Source: CAZBMD01 sp964493325 (GTDB taxonomy: Bacteria > Babelota > Babeliae > Babelales > RVW-14). Taken from it: a stretch of 64,000 nucleotides of DNA. The notes beneath the pieces were generated by a model, which was not told the origin of the DNA, did no database searches, and saw nothing but the letters and a program-made list of their open reading frames with translations. The position numbers and the translations under genes are program-made. Numbering within the stretch: the first letter of the stretch is position 1; each line of letters starts with the position of its first letter. The DNA is taken from positions 1-64,000 of the forward strand of contig CAZBMD010000002.1 in assembly GCA_964493325.1 (NCBI GenBank). The letters run 5' to 3'. This document shows positions 53,490-63,331 of this stretch, piece by piece.

Positions 53490-55088
53490 ATGGATAAAAA
53501 ATTTCTAACAGCGGTGCTTCTTTCGGTTGTGACCGTTTACGGCATCCAGTATTTTATGGGCAAAAAGGGTGGAGCAGAGGTCGATCCTGGAGTTATTAAC
53601 TTATCTGAACAACAGCACGCTCCTGGTCAGCCGATCAAAGTGCCAACAACACAAGATTTATACAAGCCACTCAACTTTGATGTTCAATTCCTTGAAAAAA
53701 AAGTTCCAGGCAATGAAGAAATTACTGAAATTGATACCAATTTTTGTAAATTAACTTTCTCTTCATACGGGGCAATTCTCCAGAGTATTGATTTTAAAGA
53801 ACATCTGGGCAAGAGTAATCAGCCATTGCGAACTGTTTATACCAAAAGCGTTTTTGATGAAGCGCAACGTAAACTAGGTTGCTTTTTGGTGGCGCTAGAC
53901 GGCCAGACTCCTTTCTTTTTCAAGCTAGTCGAAAAGACTATTGGTGAGAAAAAAAGTGAGCTTTCTTACAAGGCTGAAACTGATGATTGGATAATCATTA
54001 AGACATTTGGCATTTTCAAGGATAGCTATCAGATTGATGTTGCTCTCGATTTTAAGCCAAAATCTGATAAAGCAAAGCAAATAACGCCGCGCCTCTTTTT
54101 TGTTGCTCCACATATTGCTGAAGTACCGGAAGATACTATCAGTATTATCACGTATAACGAATCATCTGACAGTATCGATAAACGAGATATTCAGAAAGAT
54201 CAAAGTTCTGTCTGGTACTGGAAAGAAATGCGAACGATTTTTGGCGCTGAAGATAAGTACTTTCTTCATACTCTTCTCAGTGATCCTGCAAAATTTGTAA
54301 AACGTGCATCATTTGTTGTTCATAGCGCCCAGAGCGTTCAGCCAATGCTTGAGGGTTTTACAATTTCAGCAGAGCAAAAAGCAAATCTTTCGTTTTACAT
54401 GGGACCAAAGGTCATAGATCACCTTTCATTTGTAGATGAAAAACTGGAAGAAGTTCTTTCCTTTGGTTGGTTGTCATGGATCTGTAAAGTATTGCTCAAG
54501 TTGCTGCAGTGGATTTATGATTACGTTCACAATTATGGCATTGCGATTATTCTTTTGACTATCTTACTCAAGCTTCCATTTATGCCATTTTCCATGTATT
54601 CACGTAAAAAAATGGAACATTACCAAAAGTATCTGCCAACAATTAACAAAATTCGAGCAAAATACAAACATGACCTTGAGACGCAACAGCGCGAAGTTAT
54701 GCAATTTCATCGAGATCATAATATTTCACCAATGACTCAGATGATTGGGTGTTTGCCTCAATTACTACAAATACCCGTTTTATTTGGTTTGTATCGCGTT
54801 CTTATGAACTATTTAGATATTTATCAGGCTCCTTTTGTGGGATGGATTGTCGACCTTTCGGCAAAAGACCCATATTATATATTTCCAATATTGATGGGCT
54901 TGTCGATGTTATGGCAAGGAATGATGACAGCAGTTGCTGACGAAAAACAGCGTGTTATCTCTATTTTCATGGCAATCATCATGACAGTGGTATTTGCAAA
55001 TTTCCCTGCAGGTTTGGTGATTTATTGGTTCATGAATAATATTCTCACTATTGGTGAAGATTATTTGCGAAGAATTATTTATTCATAA
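53490..55088 (+). CDS. yidC: membrane protein insertase YidC
   Basis: It inserts and folds inner-membrane proteins. The N-terminal helix and a large periplasmic domain (about 60-330) mark the Gram-negative form. The conserved insertase core runs from about 350: YGIAIILLTILLKLPFMPFS, MTQMIGCLPQLLQIPVLFGL, then FANFPAGLVIYWFMNNIL. The hydrophilic-groove Arg is replaced by Lys in LLKLPF. It is separated from its usual jag/mnmE neighbours and instead leads a recR-lptD-pepP run. Confidence 0.95.
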   Translation: MDKKFLTAVLLSVVTVYGIQYFMGKKGGAEVDPGVINLSEQQHAPGQPIKVPTTQDLYKPLNFDVQFLEKKVPGNEEITEIDTNFCKLTFSSYGAILQSIDFKEHLGKSNQPLRTVYTKSVFDEAQRKLGCFLVALDGQTPFFFKLVEKTIGEKKSELSYKAETDDWIIIKTFGIFKDSYQIDVALDFKPKSDKAKQITPRLFFVAPHIAEVPEDTISIITYNESSDSIDKRDIQKDQSSVWYWKEMRTIFGAEDKYFLHTLLSDPAKFVKRASFVVHSAQSVQPMLEGFTISAEQKANLSFYMGPKVIDHLSFVDEKLEEVLSFGWLSWICKVLLKLLQWIYDYVHNYGIAIILLTILLKLPFMPFSMYSRKKMEHYQKYLPTINKIRAKYKHDLETQQREVMQFHRDHNISPMTQMIGCLPQLLQIPVLFGLYRVLMNYLDIYQAPFVGWIVDLSAKDPYYIFPILMGLSMLWQGMMTAVADEKQRVISIFMAIIMTVVFANFPAGLVIYWFMNNILTIGEDYLRRIIYS

Positions 55089-55102
55089 GAGCGAGAGGGT
55101 TT

Positions 55103-55702
55103 ATGTTTGGTCAGTTGCCAGTGTTACAAAAGTTGGTTAGACAGCTTCAGCACATTCCATATCTAGCGTCAAAAAATGTTTACAAGGTTGCGGCCTATTT
55201 TTTGAAGAGCGATATTAAAACTGTTGAACAGCTGTGTCGAACAATTTTGGAAGCAAAGCAAACAATCAAATTATGCTCTCGCTGCTTTACATGGACAGAG
55301 GGAATGGATATTTGTGGTATCTGTTCTTCCTCCCGTCGAGACTCTTCTGTGATCTGTGTTGTTGAAACATGGCATGATCTTTTGGCTATTGAAAAAGCTG
55401 GAGAGTATCAGGGGCATTACCACGTTTTAGGCGGCTCGCTGTGCCCTTTGGAGGGTATAGGGCCAGATAACTTGAGGATTAATGAACTTGTTATTCGTAT
55501 TGATGCAAGCATCAAAGAGTTGATTTTTGCAACCAATCCAACGCCAGAGGGTGAAGCAACAGCGAGTTATATTGCTACAAAAATTAGTCATGTACCAGTC
55601 TCAATTTCACGGCTTGCAAGTGGCGTGCCCATTGGCTCTAGTTTAGAGTTTATGGATCGGGTGACGATTGGTAAGGCATTGCAGGGTAGACGACCATTTT
55701 GA
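55103..55702 (+). CDS. recR: recombination protein RecR
   Basis: It works with RecO/RecF to load RecA. A helix-hairpin-helix N-terminus, a zinc finger CSRCFTWTEGMDICGIC, and a Toprim domain with VVETWHDLLAIE and VLGGSLCPLEGIGPD are clear. The length (199 aa) is normal. It lies 14 bases after yidC and overlaps lptD by four. Confidence 0.95.
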   Translation: MFGQLPVLQKLVRQLQHIPYLASKNVYKVAAYFLKSDIKTVEQLCRTILEAKQTIKLCSRCFTWTEGMDICGICSSSRRDSSVICVVETWHDLLAIEKAGEYQGHYHVLGGSLCPLEGIGPDNLRINELVIRIDASIKELIFATNPTPEGEATASYIATKISHVPVSISRLASGVPIGSSLEFMDRVTIGKALQGRRPF

Positions 55703-58080
55703 AGCACACAGTGCCTATTAAAAAACTTTTTCTTTTTATCGTAAGCGTTGCCTTGCACGGCAGCGCTTACGCTCTGTTTAACAATATCGCATCGTCGGTA
55801 AAACAACTTTCTGTTAACAGTATTAGTCAGCATGTTCTGGATAAAGACCATGTTATTTTTCAAGGAGATGTTGAAGTTTTTGTCGATCAGAAGATACATC
55901 TGTGGGCTGACACGGTTGAGGTTGATAAGAAACTAAAAACGCTTACTGCATATGCCGATATTGGTAAAAGTATTGTTGTTGAAAATGATGAAGTCGTTAT
56001 GCTTGCAACCAAAGTTTTTTTAGATATTGGAACAAAGACCGGGTACGTTGAGCAGGTCAAAGTGCACATCAATGAGGGTTATTTTTTAGCTGATCGTGCT
56101 CAAAAAGATGGTGATGACTGGATAATGCACAAGGTGCTCTATACACCATGTGACGCTCCCCATCCTCATTGGCATTTTAAAGCAAGCAAAATGGCAATAG
56201 AAGGTAGCTATTTTATTAAAGCTTCAAATATTCTTTTTAAGATAGGTCATGTACCCATTTTTATGTTTCCATGGATTATGTTTCCAATTCATGATGGTTC
56301 AAAAACGCGTGCTTCAGCTAAATCTGGTTTTTTGATCCCAAAATTTTCAATTGATTACGAATACGGATTGGGTATCAAGCAGGAATACTATAAATATTTT
56401 AGTCCTCACTGTGATTCAACCCTTTCAGTGGATTGGCGTGATAAGCGAGGGCTTGTTTTATTTGATGAATTCCGTTGGGCTCGTGCGCCCGAAAATCATT
56501 TGCAGGTTAAAGCTCATTACGCTATTGCGCGCGATTCATTTGTACAAAAACGCGGTAAAATTTTTAAAGCGACAGATCGGCGTTACTGGATTAACGCAGA
56601 AGATTTTAGATCGTCAGAAAAACTTTTTGATGGAGCGCTTGTCGCGAGTTTGCTGCGGCTTGATTTTGGAACTGATAAGAAGATTGGGTATCACTTTTTT
56701 AACAACATTGAGGGCGTGGATGATTCATTTCATAATAGTTTTCATGTTCGTTCGCTTTGGCAAAGACACCAGATAGAACTAAAAATTGATGACGAAAAAA
56801 CAACCCGAAAAAAATTTCTGGAATTAACTCAAGACGAACTAAGAAAGTGTCAGGTGAAGCCGTTACAGAATACGGTGATTGCTCAAAAAGAATTACTCGA
56901 CCGTGTGGATGTTATACTTCTTCCTCACATTGAGTGGAATACAGCATATAAATCGTGGGGTAATATGATTGCTTACCGGCACGATTTTTTTATTGATCAG
57001 GGAACAGCTCGACAAGATGAGCGTGAAAAAATATATATAGCAGGTCAGCTTGTCAGTGATCAGCGTATTATCCCACGATGGTCAGCGGATGTTTTTCGGT
57101 TGAACTATCGTGGAGACATTCGACAGTCTGTGCAGTGCAAAGGTAATACGTTGAGTTTGTGGATTGATCCGTATGTTCAGCTTCGCAGTCAACTTTTAGA
57201 GGATGCTCAATTTTCTAAAAATGTTTTCGAACGACGAGCTTTTGGTCGCGGCGGCTATCGATTATTTTTATCTTCCGGTGCTGAATGGTCTCTTCCAGAG
57301 GGAGTTGTTTCGAGCAACGATGGTTCATATCAGTATTTTTTACATCCACTTTTGAAGTGGGATTATTTACCAAAGTTTTATCAACAACACTGGGTTTATA
57401 TGGATCGTTGGGATAGGGCATATCCAACGAACAAGTTAACTTTTCAACTTCGTAATAATATGCAGCTAAAAGATCTATCTGTTGATTTGAATGTGCGTCA
57501 GTCTTACGATTTTTATAGCCGTTCTGATATTTTTCCTCTTGATCGTGCAGCTATTGATCAGCATATACAGCCCATTCGGTTTGACCTTTCTATGAACAAA
57601 TCTCCTTATTCTCTGTTTGTTGCACAAGAGTATGAATGGCGCACTGGAAGACTTTTGCAATCTGAGATGCAGGTTAACTTTTCTCTTGATAAAATAAACC
57701 TGAGTGCTGGGTATTTATTTCAGGATCCTACTATGCAGGTGCAACGAGAGCTTCTTTCAAATATTCCTCATTTCGCTACACTGAGTGTCTCTTTTCCAGT
57801 ATCTCGATGTGCAATGATGCTTTATGATGGACAATTTTATTTAGAAAAATATCCTCATTTTTTTGATATTGCCCACGTTAAGCCATTACTCCATCGTATT
57901 CGTCTAGATTATGATGGGCATTGTTGGGGTTTTTATATTGGATTTGAAGAGAAAAAATACCGAGAATATGGAAATTGGAAGAAAGAACGTGCAATTGTTT
58001 TTTGTTTACGATTGGAATCGTTAGGTTCATTTGCACAAAAATTTAGGCGCCCTCAATTTTTGAAATTTAATGGAAATTGA
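55699..58080 (+). CDS. lptD: LPS-assembly protein LptD-like
   Basis: It translocates LPS to the outer leaflet. The start is TTG overlapping the recR stop. After a signal peptide (LFLFIVSVALHGSAYA), an OstA-type jellyroll occupies about 40-150 (VIFQGDVEVFVDQKIHLWAD). The C-terminal barrel includes the conserved FPWIMFPIHDGSKTRASAKS segment (usual form P-x-x-x-PIG-x-x-R-x-SG). At 793 aa it is in range. Cys pairs for LptD disulfides are sparse. lpxC at 62.4 kb supports a real LPS pathway. Confidence 0.88.
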   Translation: MKHTVPIKKLFLFIVSVALHGSAYALFNNIASSVKQLSVNSISQHVLDKDHVIFQGDVEVFVDQKIHLWADTVEVDKKLKTLTAYADIGKSIVVENDEVVMLATKVFLDIGTKTGYVEQVKVHINEGYFLADRAQKDGDDWIMHKVLYTPCDAPHPHWHFKASKMAIEGSYFIKASNILFKIGHVPIFMFPWIMFPIHDGSKTRASAKSGFLIPKFSIDYEYGLGIKQEYYKYFSPHCDSTLSVDWRDKRGLVLFDEFRWARAPENHLQVKAHYAIARDSFVQKRGKIFKATDRRYWINAEDFRSSEKLFDGALVASLLRLDFGTDKKIGYHFFNNIEGVDDSFHNSFHVRSLWQRHQIELKIDDEKTTRKKFLELTQDELRKCQVKPLQNTVIAQKELLDRVDVILLPHIEWNTAYKSWGNMIAYRHDFFIDQGTARQDEREKIYIAGQLVSDQRIIPRWSADVFRLNYRGDIRQSVQCKGNTLSLWIDPYVQLRSQLLEDAQFSKNVFERRAFGRGGYRLFLSSGAEWSLPEGVVSSNDGSYQYFLHPLLKWDYLPKFYQQHWVYMDRWDRAYPTNKLTFQLRNNMQLKDLSVDLNVRQSYDFYSRSDIFPLDRAAIDQHIQPIRFDLSMNKSPYSLFVAQEYEWRTGRLLQSEMQVNFSLDKINLSAGYLFQDPTMQVQRELLSNIPHFATLSVSFPVSRCAMMLYDGQFYLEKYPHFFDIAHVKPLLHRIRLDYDGHCWGFYIGFEEKKYREYGNWKKERAIVFCLRLESLGSFAQKFRRPQFLKFNGN

Positions 58081-58106
58081 GGAGTGTAGATTAAAAAAGG
58101 AGCTCT

Positions 58107-59402
58107 ATGATTTTTATTCCACCAACAAATTTTAGTCTATTTAAACAACGAAGAAACCTTTTGCTTGAGCTTGTTCAAGAACAATATCCACAGGCTGAGC
58201 GGGGTTTTATTCTCTTGTTTGCAGGGTTTGAAGCTTCAGAGCGAACGCCGTTCCGGCAAGAGAGTTCATTTTATTATCTAACCGGTATTACTGAGCCTGC
58301 GGCCGTTCTTGCTATCAGTCTTGATGGGCATGACGTGCTTTATCTGCCGCGGTATGGTGATGCACGTGAAAAGTGGGTCAATGTTTCGCTCAGGATTGGA
58401 GAGTCAGCAAAGCATTATGAGATTGATGAAGTACGAGCGCTTGGTCAGCAAGAGCGTGGTTACAGCTTTATTCCTGAGTTTGAAAAGAATAAGTATGACG
58501 GATTATTGAGCGATTTGCATCAGTACCTGGATCAAGACTCATACGTTTTTACCCTGCTTGATGGAGCTACTGGTAGCTATCGTCTAGGCCGTCAATTATA
58601 CGAAAAAATGTATCGTTGGCTGCCTATTTTGCACACAGCAACCAAAGATATATCTTCAATTGTTCATGAGATGCGTCGAACCAAAGATCAATATGAAGTT
58701 GATCAAATTTACAAGGCAGTGCAAGTGACTTCAATGGCGCAAAAAGCTGCTGCTCAGGGCATAGTTCCAGGGAGATTTGAATATCAGGTTCAAGCTGCAT
58801 TGGAGTATTTGTTTACCTATGTTGCTGCGGCTCAAAAAGCCTTTCCAAGTATTGTTGCTACGGGAAAAAACTCTACTATTTTACACTATACCGACAACTG
58901 CCAGCAAATTGGCGACGATGATTTAGTTGTTGTTGATATCGGTGCTGAGTATGGGTTTTATGCTGCCGATCTGACTAGGACCTACCCATCTAACGGGACA
59001 TTTTCTCCGCGACAAAAAGAGGTGTATCAAACTGTTCTTGATACGCAGTTGTATGTTGAATCTATTGCTCAACCCGGTATGTTTTTAAAAAATCCTGCAC
59101 AACCGGAAAAATCACTTCATCACCTTGCTATCAAATTTTTGCAGCAGCGTGGTTATGATAAATATTTTGTGCATGGCATTGGTCACTACATGGGTCTTGA
59201 TGTGCATGATGTCGGTGATTATAATCTGCCACTCAGAGCTGGAGATGTTTTTACTATCGAGCCTGGCATCTATATTCCAGACGAAAAGCTTGGAGTGCGC
59301 ATTGAGGATGATTATGTCATGTCCGATGAAGGAGCTGTTTGTTTGAGCTTTGATTTGCCAAAGACAATTGAAGACATCGAAGAGTTTATGAAAAATACAT
59401 AG
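58107..59402 (+). CDS. pepP: Xaa-Pro aminopeptidase
   Basis: An M24 pita-bread metallopeptidase that removes residues before proline. An AMP_N domain (SSFYYLTGITEPAAVL) is followed by the five metal ligands: VVDIGAEYG, AADLTRTYP, GIGHYMGLDVHD, IEPGIYIP and RIEDDYV. It is 431 aa and 26 bases after lptD, with AAAGGAG upstream. Confidence 0.95.
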   Translation: MIFIPPTNFSLFKQRRNLLLELVQEQYPQAERGFILLFAGFEASERTPFRQESSFYYLTGITEPAAVLAISLDGHDVLYLPRYGDAREKWVNVSLRIGESAKHYEIDEVRALGQQERGYSFIPEFEKNKYDGLLSDLHQYLDQDSYVFTLLDGATGSYRLGRQLYEKMYRWLPILHTATKDISSIVHEMRRTKDQYEVDQIYKAVQVTSMAQKAAAQGIVPGRFEYQVQAALEYLFTYVAAAQKAFPSIVATGKNSTILHYTDNCQQIGDDDLVVVDIGAEYGFYAADLTRTYPSNGTFSPRQKEVYQTVLDTQLYVESIAQPGMFLKNPAQPEKSLHHLAIKFLQQRGYDKYFVHGIGHYMGLDVHDVGDYNLPLRAGDVFTIEPGIYIPDEKLGVRIEDDYVMSDEGAVCLSFDLPKTIEDIEEFMKNT

Positions 59403-59440
59403 TATTTTTTAAGATTTAAAGGGAACCCAAGGGAGATAGA

Positions 59441-61732
59441 ATGAAGAGAGTAGTTCTTTTTTGTTGTCTTATGATGAGCCATGGAGTATTTGCTATGAAT
59501 CGTTCAGTTCTGCCACCAGCGCCAGAGCGAGTGGAACATGTCAAAGAGATTTTAGTGAAATTCAATCACGAAGTTGTAGATCTTTTTAATGGTCTTTCTG
59601 ATGTTGAGCAAGCATTTGTGGCGATGGTTTATCAAGCAAGTATTCCTTGGTACTCATTTGCGACCGATCAAATTCATCGATCTAGCCAAGACATCATTGA
59701 TATTCTTAATGATATTTTGAAGTATCAAAGTGAAATTAAAGATGCATGGAATAAGGAGTGGTTGAACCTTGAAGGTGTAGACGAAATCGATGATTTTCTT
59801 GCTCAAATTAGGCAACTACTTATTTATGTTTTTTCTAATAACGGACTGTATTTTCTCAAAGAGCACGCCGATTCTAAGCGCACACCTGCTCGCCTAGGCT
59901 TATCACTGATAACGCCTAATAATCTTAAAGCTGTTTTGCGTTGTGTGCATCATAAAGGGTGTAGTGATATGATATTCATAGCGCAGCACACGGGTCCAGA
60001 TATAGATGATATTTGGAATGACTTCGTGAAATTTTTTTTTGATGGGACATTTGAATCGACGTTGACGACAGATGGCAGCATTGCAAACAGTGCGGTTAAT
60101 ATCTATGGGCCAAAAGGTTTTCCTGCTGGTGATCATCGTAATTTTACAGATGAGGATTATAAACAATTTTTAGCGACGAATGTTCGGCATAACCCTTTGA
60201 TTCATTATTACTCTGTTGATTACAACGAAGAAAGTGGTAATCGCGAGATATTTGCTGAGTCATTCCATGAGCGTTATAAAGAAAGTATCAAGATTTCAAT
60301 AGGGTACCTTTCAATGGCTCTGCGTCTTGCAGATGATCACCGTGAATATTTTGATGAGCACATGGTTGCCTGTCTTGGGTATCTGATTGATTTTTTAAAG
60401 ACGGGAGACGAGAGGTGCTACGATGAATATTCCATCGCTTGGCTTAAAAGTAAGTCTCGAGTTGGCATTGAGATGGGATGGACCGAGGTTTATTACGATC
60501 CTATGGGTAATGTTGGATTTCCTCAAGCCGAAGTTACTATCGCCGATCCAGAAGCAGGGCTTGGTGCGATTATTGGGATGCTCCCTTCGATAGAGGAGCA
60601 ATTACCCCTTCCGCCAGAATTTAAGCGAGATGTGCTTGGCAGTCAGGCTGCTTTTCCTAATGCGGAAGTGCGTCGACAAGTTTTTGGTATAGGCGGTCTT
60701 GGGCCTCTATCATCTACAGCTGCTTATTGTTTGCCCAACAAAAGTGAGATTCGTTCTCTTTATGGAACTCGCCAAGTGATTTATCCTCCTGGTAAAAATA
60801 TTCAGCGGCAGGTAAATAATGATTTGACTAACAAGCTATTCTTTTTGCCCGAGCGCGCTGGGTGGTTTGCAAAGCATGATCCAGAGGCTTCAATCTTGCA
60901 AAAGTTGTGGTATGTGCATGTTGTACTGCATGAGACGCTTGGTCACGGGAGTGGACGTGTTGATAAACATACATTTGTTCCAGAAGATGATTTAACAGTT
61001 AATGGGATAACCTATGAGGTTGGCGATCAGATACAGATAAATGAAAAAAATTGTTCACACTTCTTACGAGGCTATGGCAGTGCATTGGAAGAAATGCGTG
61101 CAGAAATCATAGCCTTGTACACATCTCTGGTGCATCTTGACCAGATCAAAGCTTGCAAACTTTTGGGTGATTGGGGTGACAAACTGAGCGATAAAGAACT
61201 TCAAGAGTGGCTGATTTTTGACATGGCAAATACCGCTCTTCATCGCATGGTTCAGCAGAGTGATACAGCAACAGAAATTACCGGAGCTCATGCGCTCGCA
61301 AATTGTACTATTACCAATTATCTAGTGGACTGTGGCGGTATCGCCTATGAAGTGGCGCCGGTTGATATTAATGGTGTAGTGTATGATGTCGTGGGTATTA
61401 AGATTGTTGATCTTGATCAGTCTATAGCTTCTGTTACAAAGTTAATGCAAGAAGTACAGCGTATTAAATCAACGGCAGATGGTGTTGCCGTTGAAAAACT
61501 GATCAACAGATTTGGTAAACCTCTTAATAGTAAGTTTATGAATATTTTAAAGGGCCACCAAAAAACTATTTCTGGAGACCTCAAGGCTACGGTGGTGATT
61601 CCTCCGCATTTAGAGCCCTTGTTAGGCATTGATGGTAACTGGACAGTGAAATCGTCGTGGCCAGAAGATTGTATTGATCTTTTAAATCGATGGACACTCC
61701 CAGATCCTAATATTCTTGATGAATTTGAATAA
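59441..61732 (+). CDS. exported dipeptidyl-peptidase III (M49)-like metallopeptidase
   Basis: M49 enzymes cut dipeptides from peptide N-termini and use the zinc motifs HExxxH and EExRAE. Here these are HETLGHGSGR and EEMRAEIIALY, about 55 residues apart, and unmistakable. A signal peptide (VVLFCCLMMSHGVFAM) is present, although the family is usually cytosolic in eukaryotes. AAGGGAG lies before the ATG. The length (763 aa) is in the family's range. Extracytoplasmic peptide scavenging together with PepP is a plausible role. Confidence 0.9.
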   Translation: MKRVVLFCCLMMSHGVFAMNRSVLPPAPERVEHVKEILVKFNHEVVDLFNGLSDVEQAFVAMVYQASIPWYSFATDQIHRSSQDIIDILNDILKYQSEIKDAWNKEWLNLEGVDEIDDFLAQIRQLLIYVFSNNGLYFLKEHADSKRTPARLGLSLITPNNLKAVLRCVHHKGCSDMIFIAQHTGPDIDDIWNDFVKFFFDGTFESTLTTDGSIANSAVNIYGPKGFPAGDHRNFTDEDYKQFLATNVRHNPLIHYYSVDYNEESGNREIFAESFHERYKESIKISIGYLSMALRLADDHREYFDEHMVACLGYLIDFLKTGDERCYDEYSIAWLKSKSRVGIEMGWTEVYYDPMGNVGFPQAEVTIADPEAGLGAIIGMLPSIEEQLPLPPEFKRDVLGSQAAFPNAEVRRQVFGIGGLGPLSSTAAYCLPNKSEIRSLYGTRQVIYPPGKNIQRQVNNDLTNKLFFLPERAGWFAKHDPEASILQKLWYVHVVLHETLGHGSGRVDKHTFVPEDDLTVNGITYEVGDQIQINEKNCSHFLRGYGSALEEMRAEIIALYTSLVHLDQIKACKLLGDWGDKLSDKELQEWLIFDMANTALHRMVQQSDTATEITGAHALANCTITNYLVDCGGIAYEVAPVDINGVVYDVVGIKIVDLDQSIASVTKLMQEVQRIKSTADGVAVEKLINRFGKPLNSKFMNILKGHQKTISGDLKATVVIPPHLEPLLGIDGNWTVKSSWPEDCIDLLNRWTLPDPNILDEFE

Positions 61733-61909
61733 TTAAGTTAGGATTGCTGAATTGATCGGCGATCCTGACTATTTCACAGGGTATTACTTTGCTCTTTTGT
61801 ACGCTTCCTTGAGTAAATTAGTTTGACCAGTGAGGGAATTTACTTTACAATTAAGGAAAATTTCATCGTTAAAATTTTATATGTTATGAAACAAAAGGTG
61901 ACCAGAGCC

Positions 61910-62329
61910 ATGGACATGAACAAAGCGTTCCAGCTAAAAACACAAGACCGAGATCCAAAATGGCAGGTAATTGACGCTACTGATAAAGTATTGGGCCGTC
62001 TGTCTACTGAAATTGCAGATATTTTGCGCGGAAAAAACAAAGCAGAATACACACCTCATTGCGATGCTGGTGGATATGTTATTGTTACCAATTGCGAAAA
62101 AATTAAGTTGACTGGCAACAAGTGGAAAGACAAGATGTACGAGACCTATTCAGGTTGGCGCAGTGGTCTTAAAAAGACCGCAGCATGCGACGTTTTGAAA
62201 AAAGATCCTTCTCATTTGATTCTTCATTCTGTCAAAGGAATGTTGCCTAAAAACAGACAAAGTGATCAGCTTATCAAGAAGCTCAAAGTGTATGCTGGAG
62301 CCCAGCACCCACACAAAGCTCAGATCTAA
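61910..62329 (+). CDS. rplM: 50S ribosomal protein L13
   Basis: L13 landmarks are WQVIDATDKVLGRLSTEIA, RGKNKAEYTPHCDAGGYVIV and VKGMLPKN. ATG 61910 is chosen from AAAGGTG nine bases upstream; the open frame reaches back to 61823 without family similarity. rpsI (S9), normally the next gene, is missing: a terminator follows at once. Confidence 0.95.
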   Translation: MDMNKAFQLKTQDRDPKWQVIDATDKVLGRLSTEIADILRGKNKAEYTPHCDAGGYVIVTNCEKIKLTGNKWKDKMYETYSGWRSGLKKTAACDVLKKDPSHLILHSVKGMLPKNRQSDQLIKKLKVYAGAQHPHKAQI

Positions 62330-62350
62330 TAATTTAGAACATGAACTATT

Positions 62351-62387
62351 AAAAAGAAGCAGTACCGCAAAGTACTGCTTCTTTTTT
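62351..62387 (+). terminator. terminator of rplM
   Basis: A perfect 15-bp stem (AAAAAGAAGCAGTAC/GTACTGCTTCTTTTT) with loop CGCAAA, 22 bases after the stop. Confidence 0.9.
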
Positions 62388-62406
62388 TGCATCGAAAGTT
62401 CCATTC

Positions 62407-63264
62407 ATGCTATCTCAGCAAAAAACATTAAAAAAAGAACTTGTATTTAAGGGTATTGGAGTTCATTCTGGCGCTCCATCAACCATTCGTCTTAAACCAG
62501 CACCGTTCGATTCGGGCATTGTTTTCGTAAAAAATCAGAGCGCCGACCATATTATGCGAGTGGGAGATGTTATCCCCGAGGTTGCGATGCATGCAACGGT
62601 CATAAAATCAGGCTTCTGGGCGGTAAGTACGGTTGAACATCTCATGGCGGCTCTTTCTTTACTTGGTGTTGATAACGTAGAAATTGAGGTAGACGGCACT
62701 GAAATTCCCATTCTTGATGGAAGTGCGTTACCCTTTGTTCAAGGGATTTACGAAGTTGGTTTTGAATTACAAAGAGCCGAAAGTGCTTGGCTAACGCCTA
62801 AAGAGTTACTGACTTTTCAGGATAATCATGGGCGCCTGCTTGTTATTGAGCCTGCGCCGCAAGGCGAGCCTTCGTTGTTTATCGATTATAACGCTGGTTT
62901 TGTACACCCGCTCAACGGGAGTTCGATTTTTAGTGGGCAGGTAACGCAAGATTTTTTCATTAATGAGATTGCTCCTGCGCGGACGTTTGGCAATCTTGAA
63001 CAGTTTCCGTATCTGCGAGCACATGGACTTGCGCAAGGTTCATCACTGGGGAATACTGTAGTGATTGGAGATGGAGAGCTTTTAAATGATATGCGGCTTC
63101 CTAATGAGTGTGTTCGTCACAAATTTCTCGATTTATTGGGGGATTTGAGCCTACTTGGTAAGCGCCTTGCAGGACGAATTACTGCCCAAAAAACGGGTCA
63201 TCAATTCAATAGGCTTGTAATTGAGCATTTTATTAACAATCCACAGCTCTGGGAACTGCGATAG
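62407..63264 (+). CDS. lpxC: UDP-3-O-acyl-N-acetylglucosamine deacetylase LpxC
   Basis: The committed step of lipid A synthesis. The zinc and catalytic residues are visible: STVEHLMAAL, CVRHKFLDLLGDLSLLG and KTGHQFNRLVIEHF, with IPILDGSALPFV. The length (285 aa) is normal and it is not fused to FabZ. Its presence shows that the organism makes lipid A. Confidence 0.96.
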   Translation: MLSQQKTLKKELVFKGIGVHSGAPSTIRLKPAPFDSGIVFVKNQSADHIMRVGDVIPEVAMHATVIKSGFWAVSTVEHLMAALSLLGVDNVEIEVDGTEIPILDGSALPFVQGIYEVGFELQRAESAWLTPKELLTFQDNHGRLLVIEPAPQGEPSLFIDYNAGFVHPLNGSSIFSGQVTQDFFINEIAPARTFGNLEQFPYLRAHGLAQGSSLGNTVVIGDGELLNDMRLPNECVRHKFLDLLGDLSLLGKRLAGRITAQKTGHQFNRLVIEHFINNPQLWELR

Positions 63265-63300
63265 TGCCTTAGGCTTGTCGTATCCAGGCGTTTTATAGAA

Positions 63301-63327
63301 AAAAGGACCCGATAGGGCCCTTTTTTT
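63301..63327. terminator. terminator between lpxC and the EamA gene
   Basis: Stem AAAAGGACCC/GGGCCCTTTT with loop GATA. The one mismatch becomes a G-U pair in minus-strand RNA, and both sides have T or A runs, so it can serve both convergent genes. Confidence 0.75.
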
Positions 63328-63331
63328 AATT

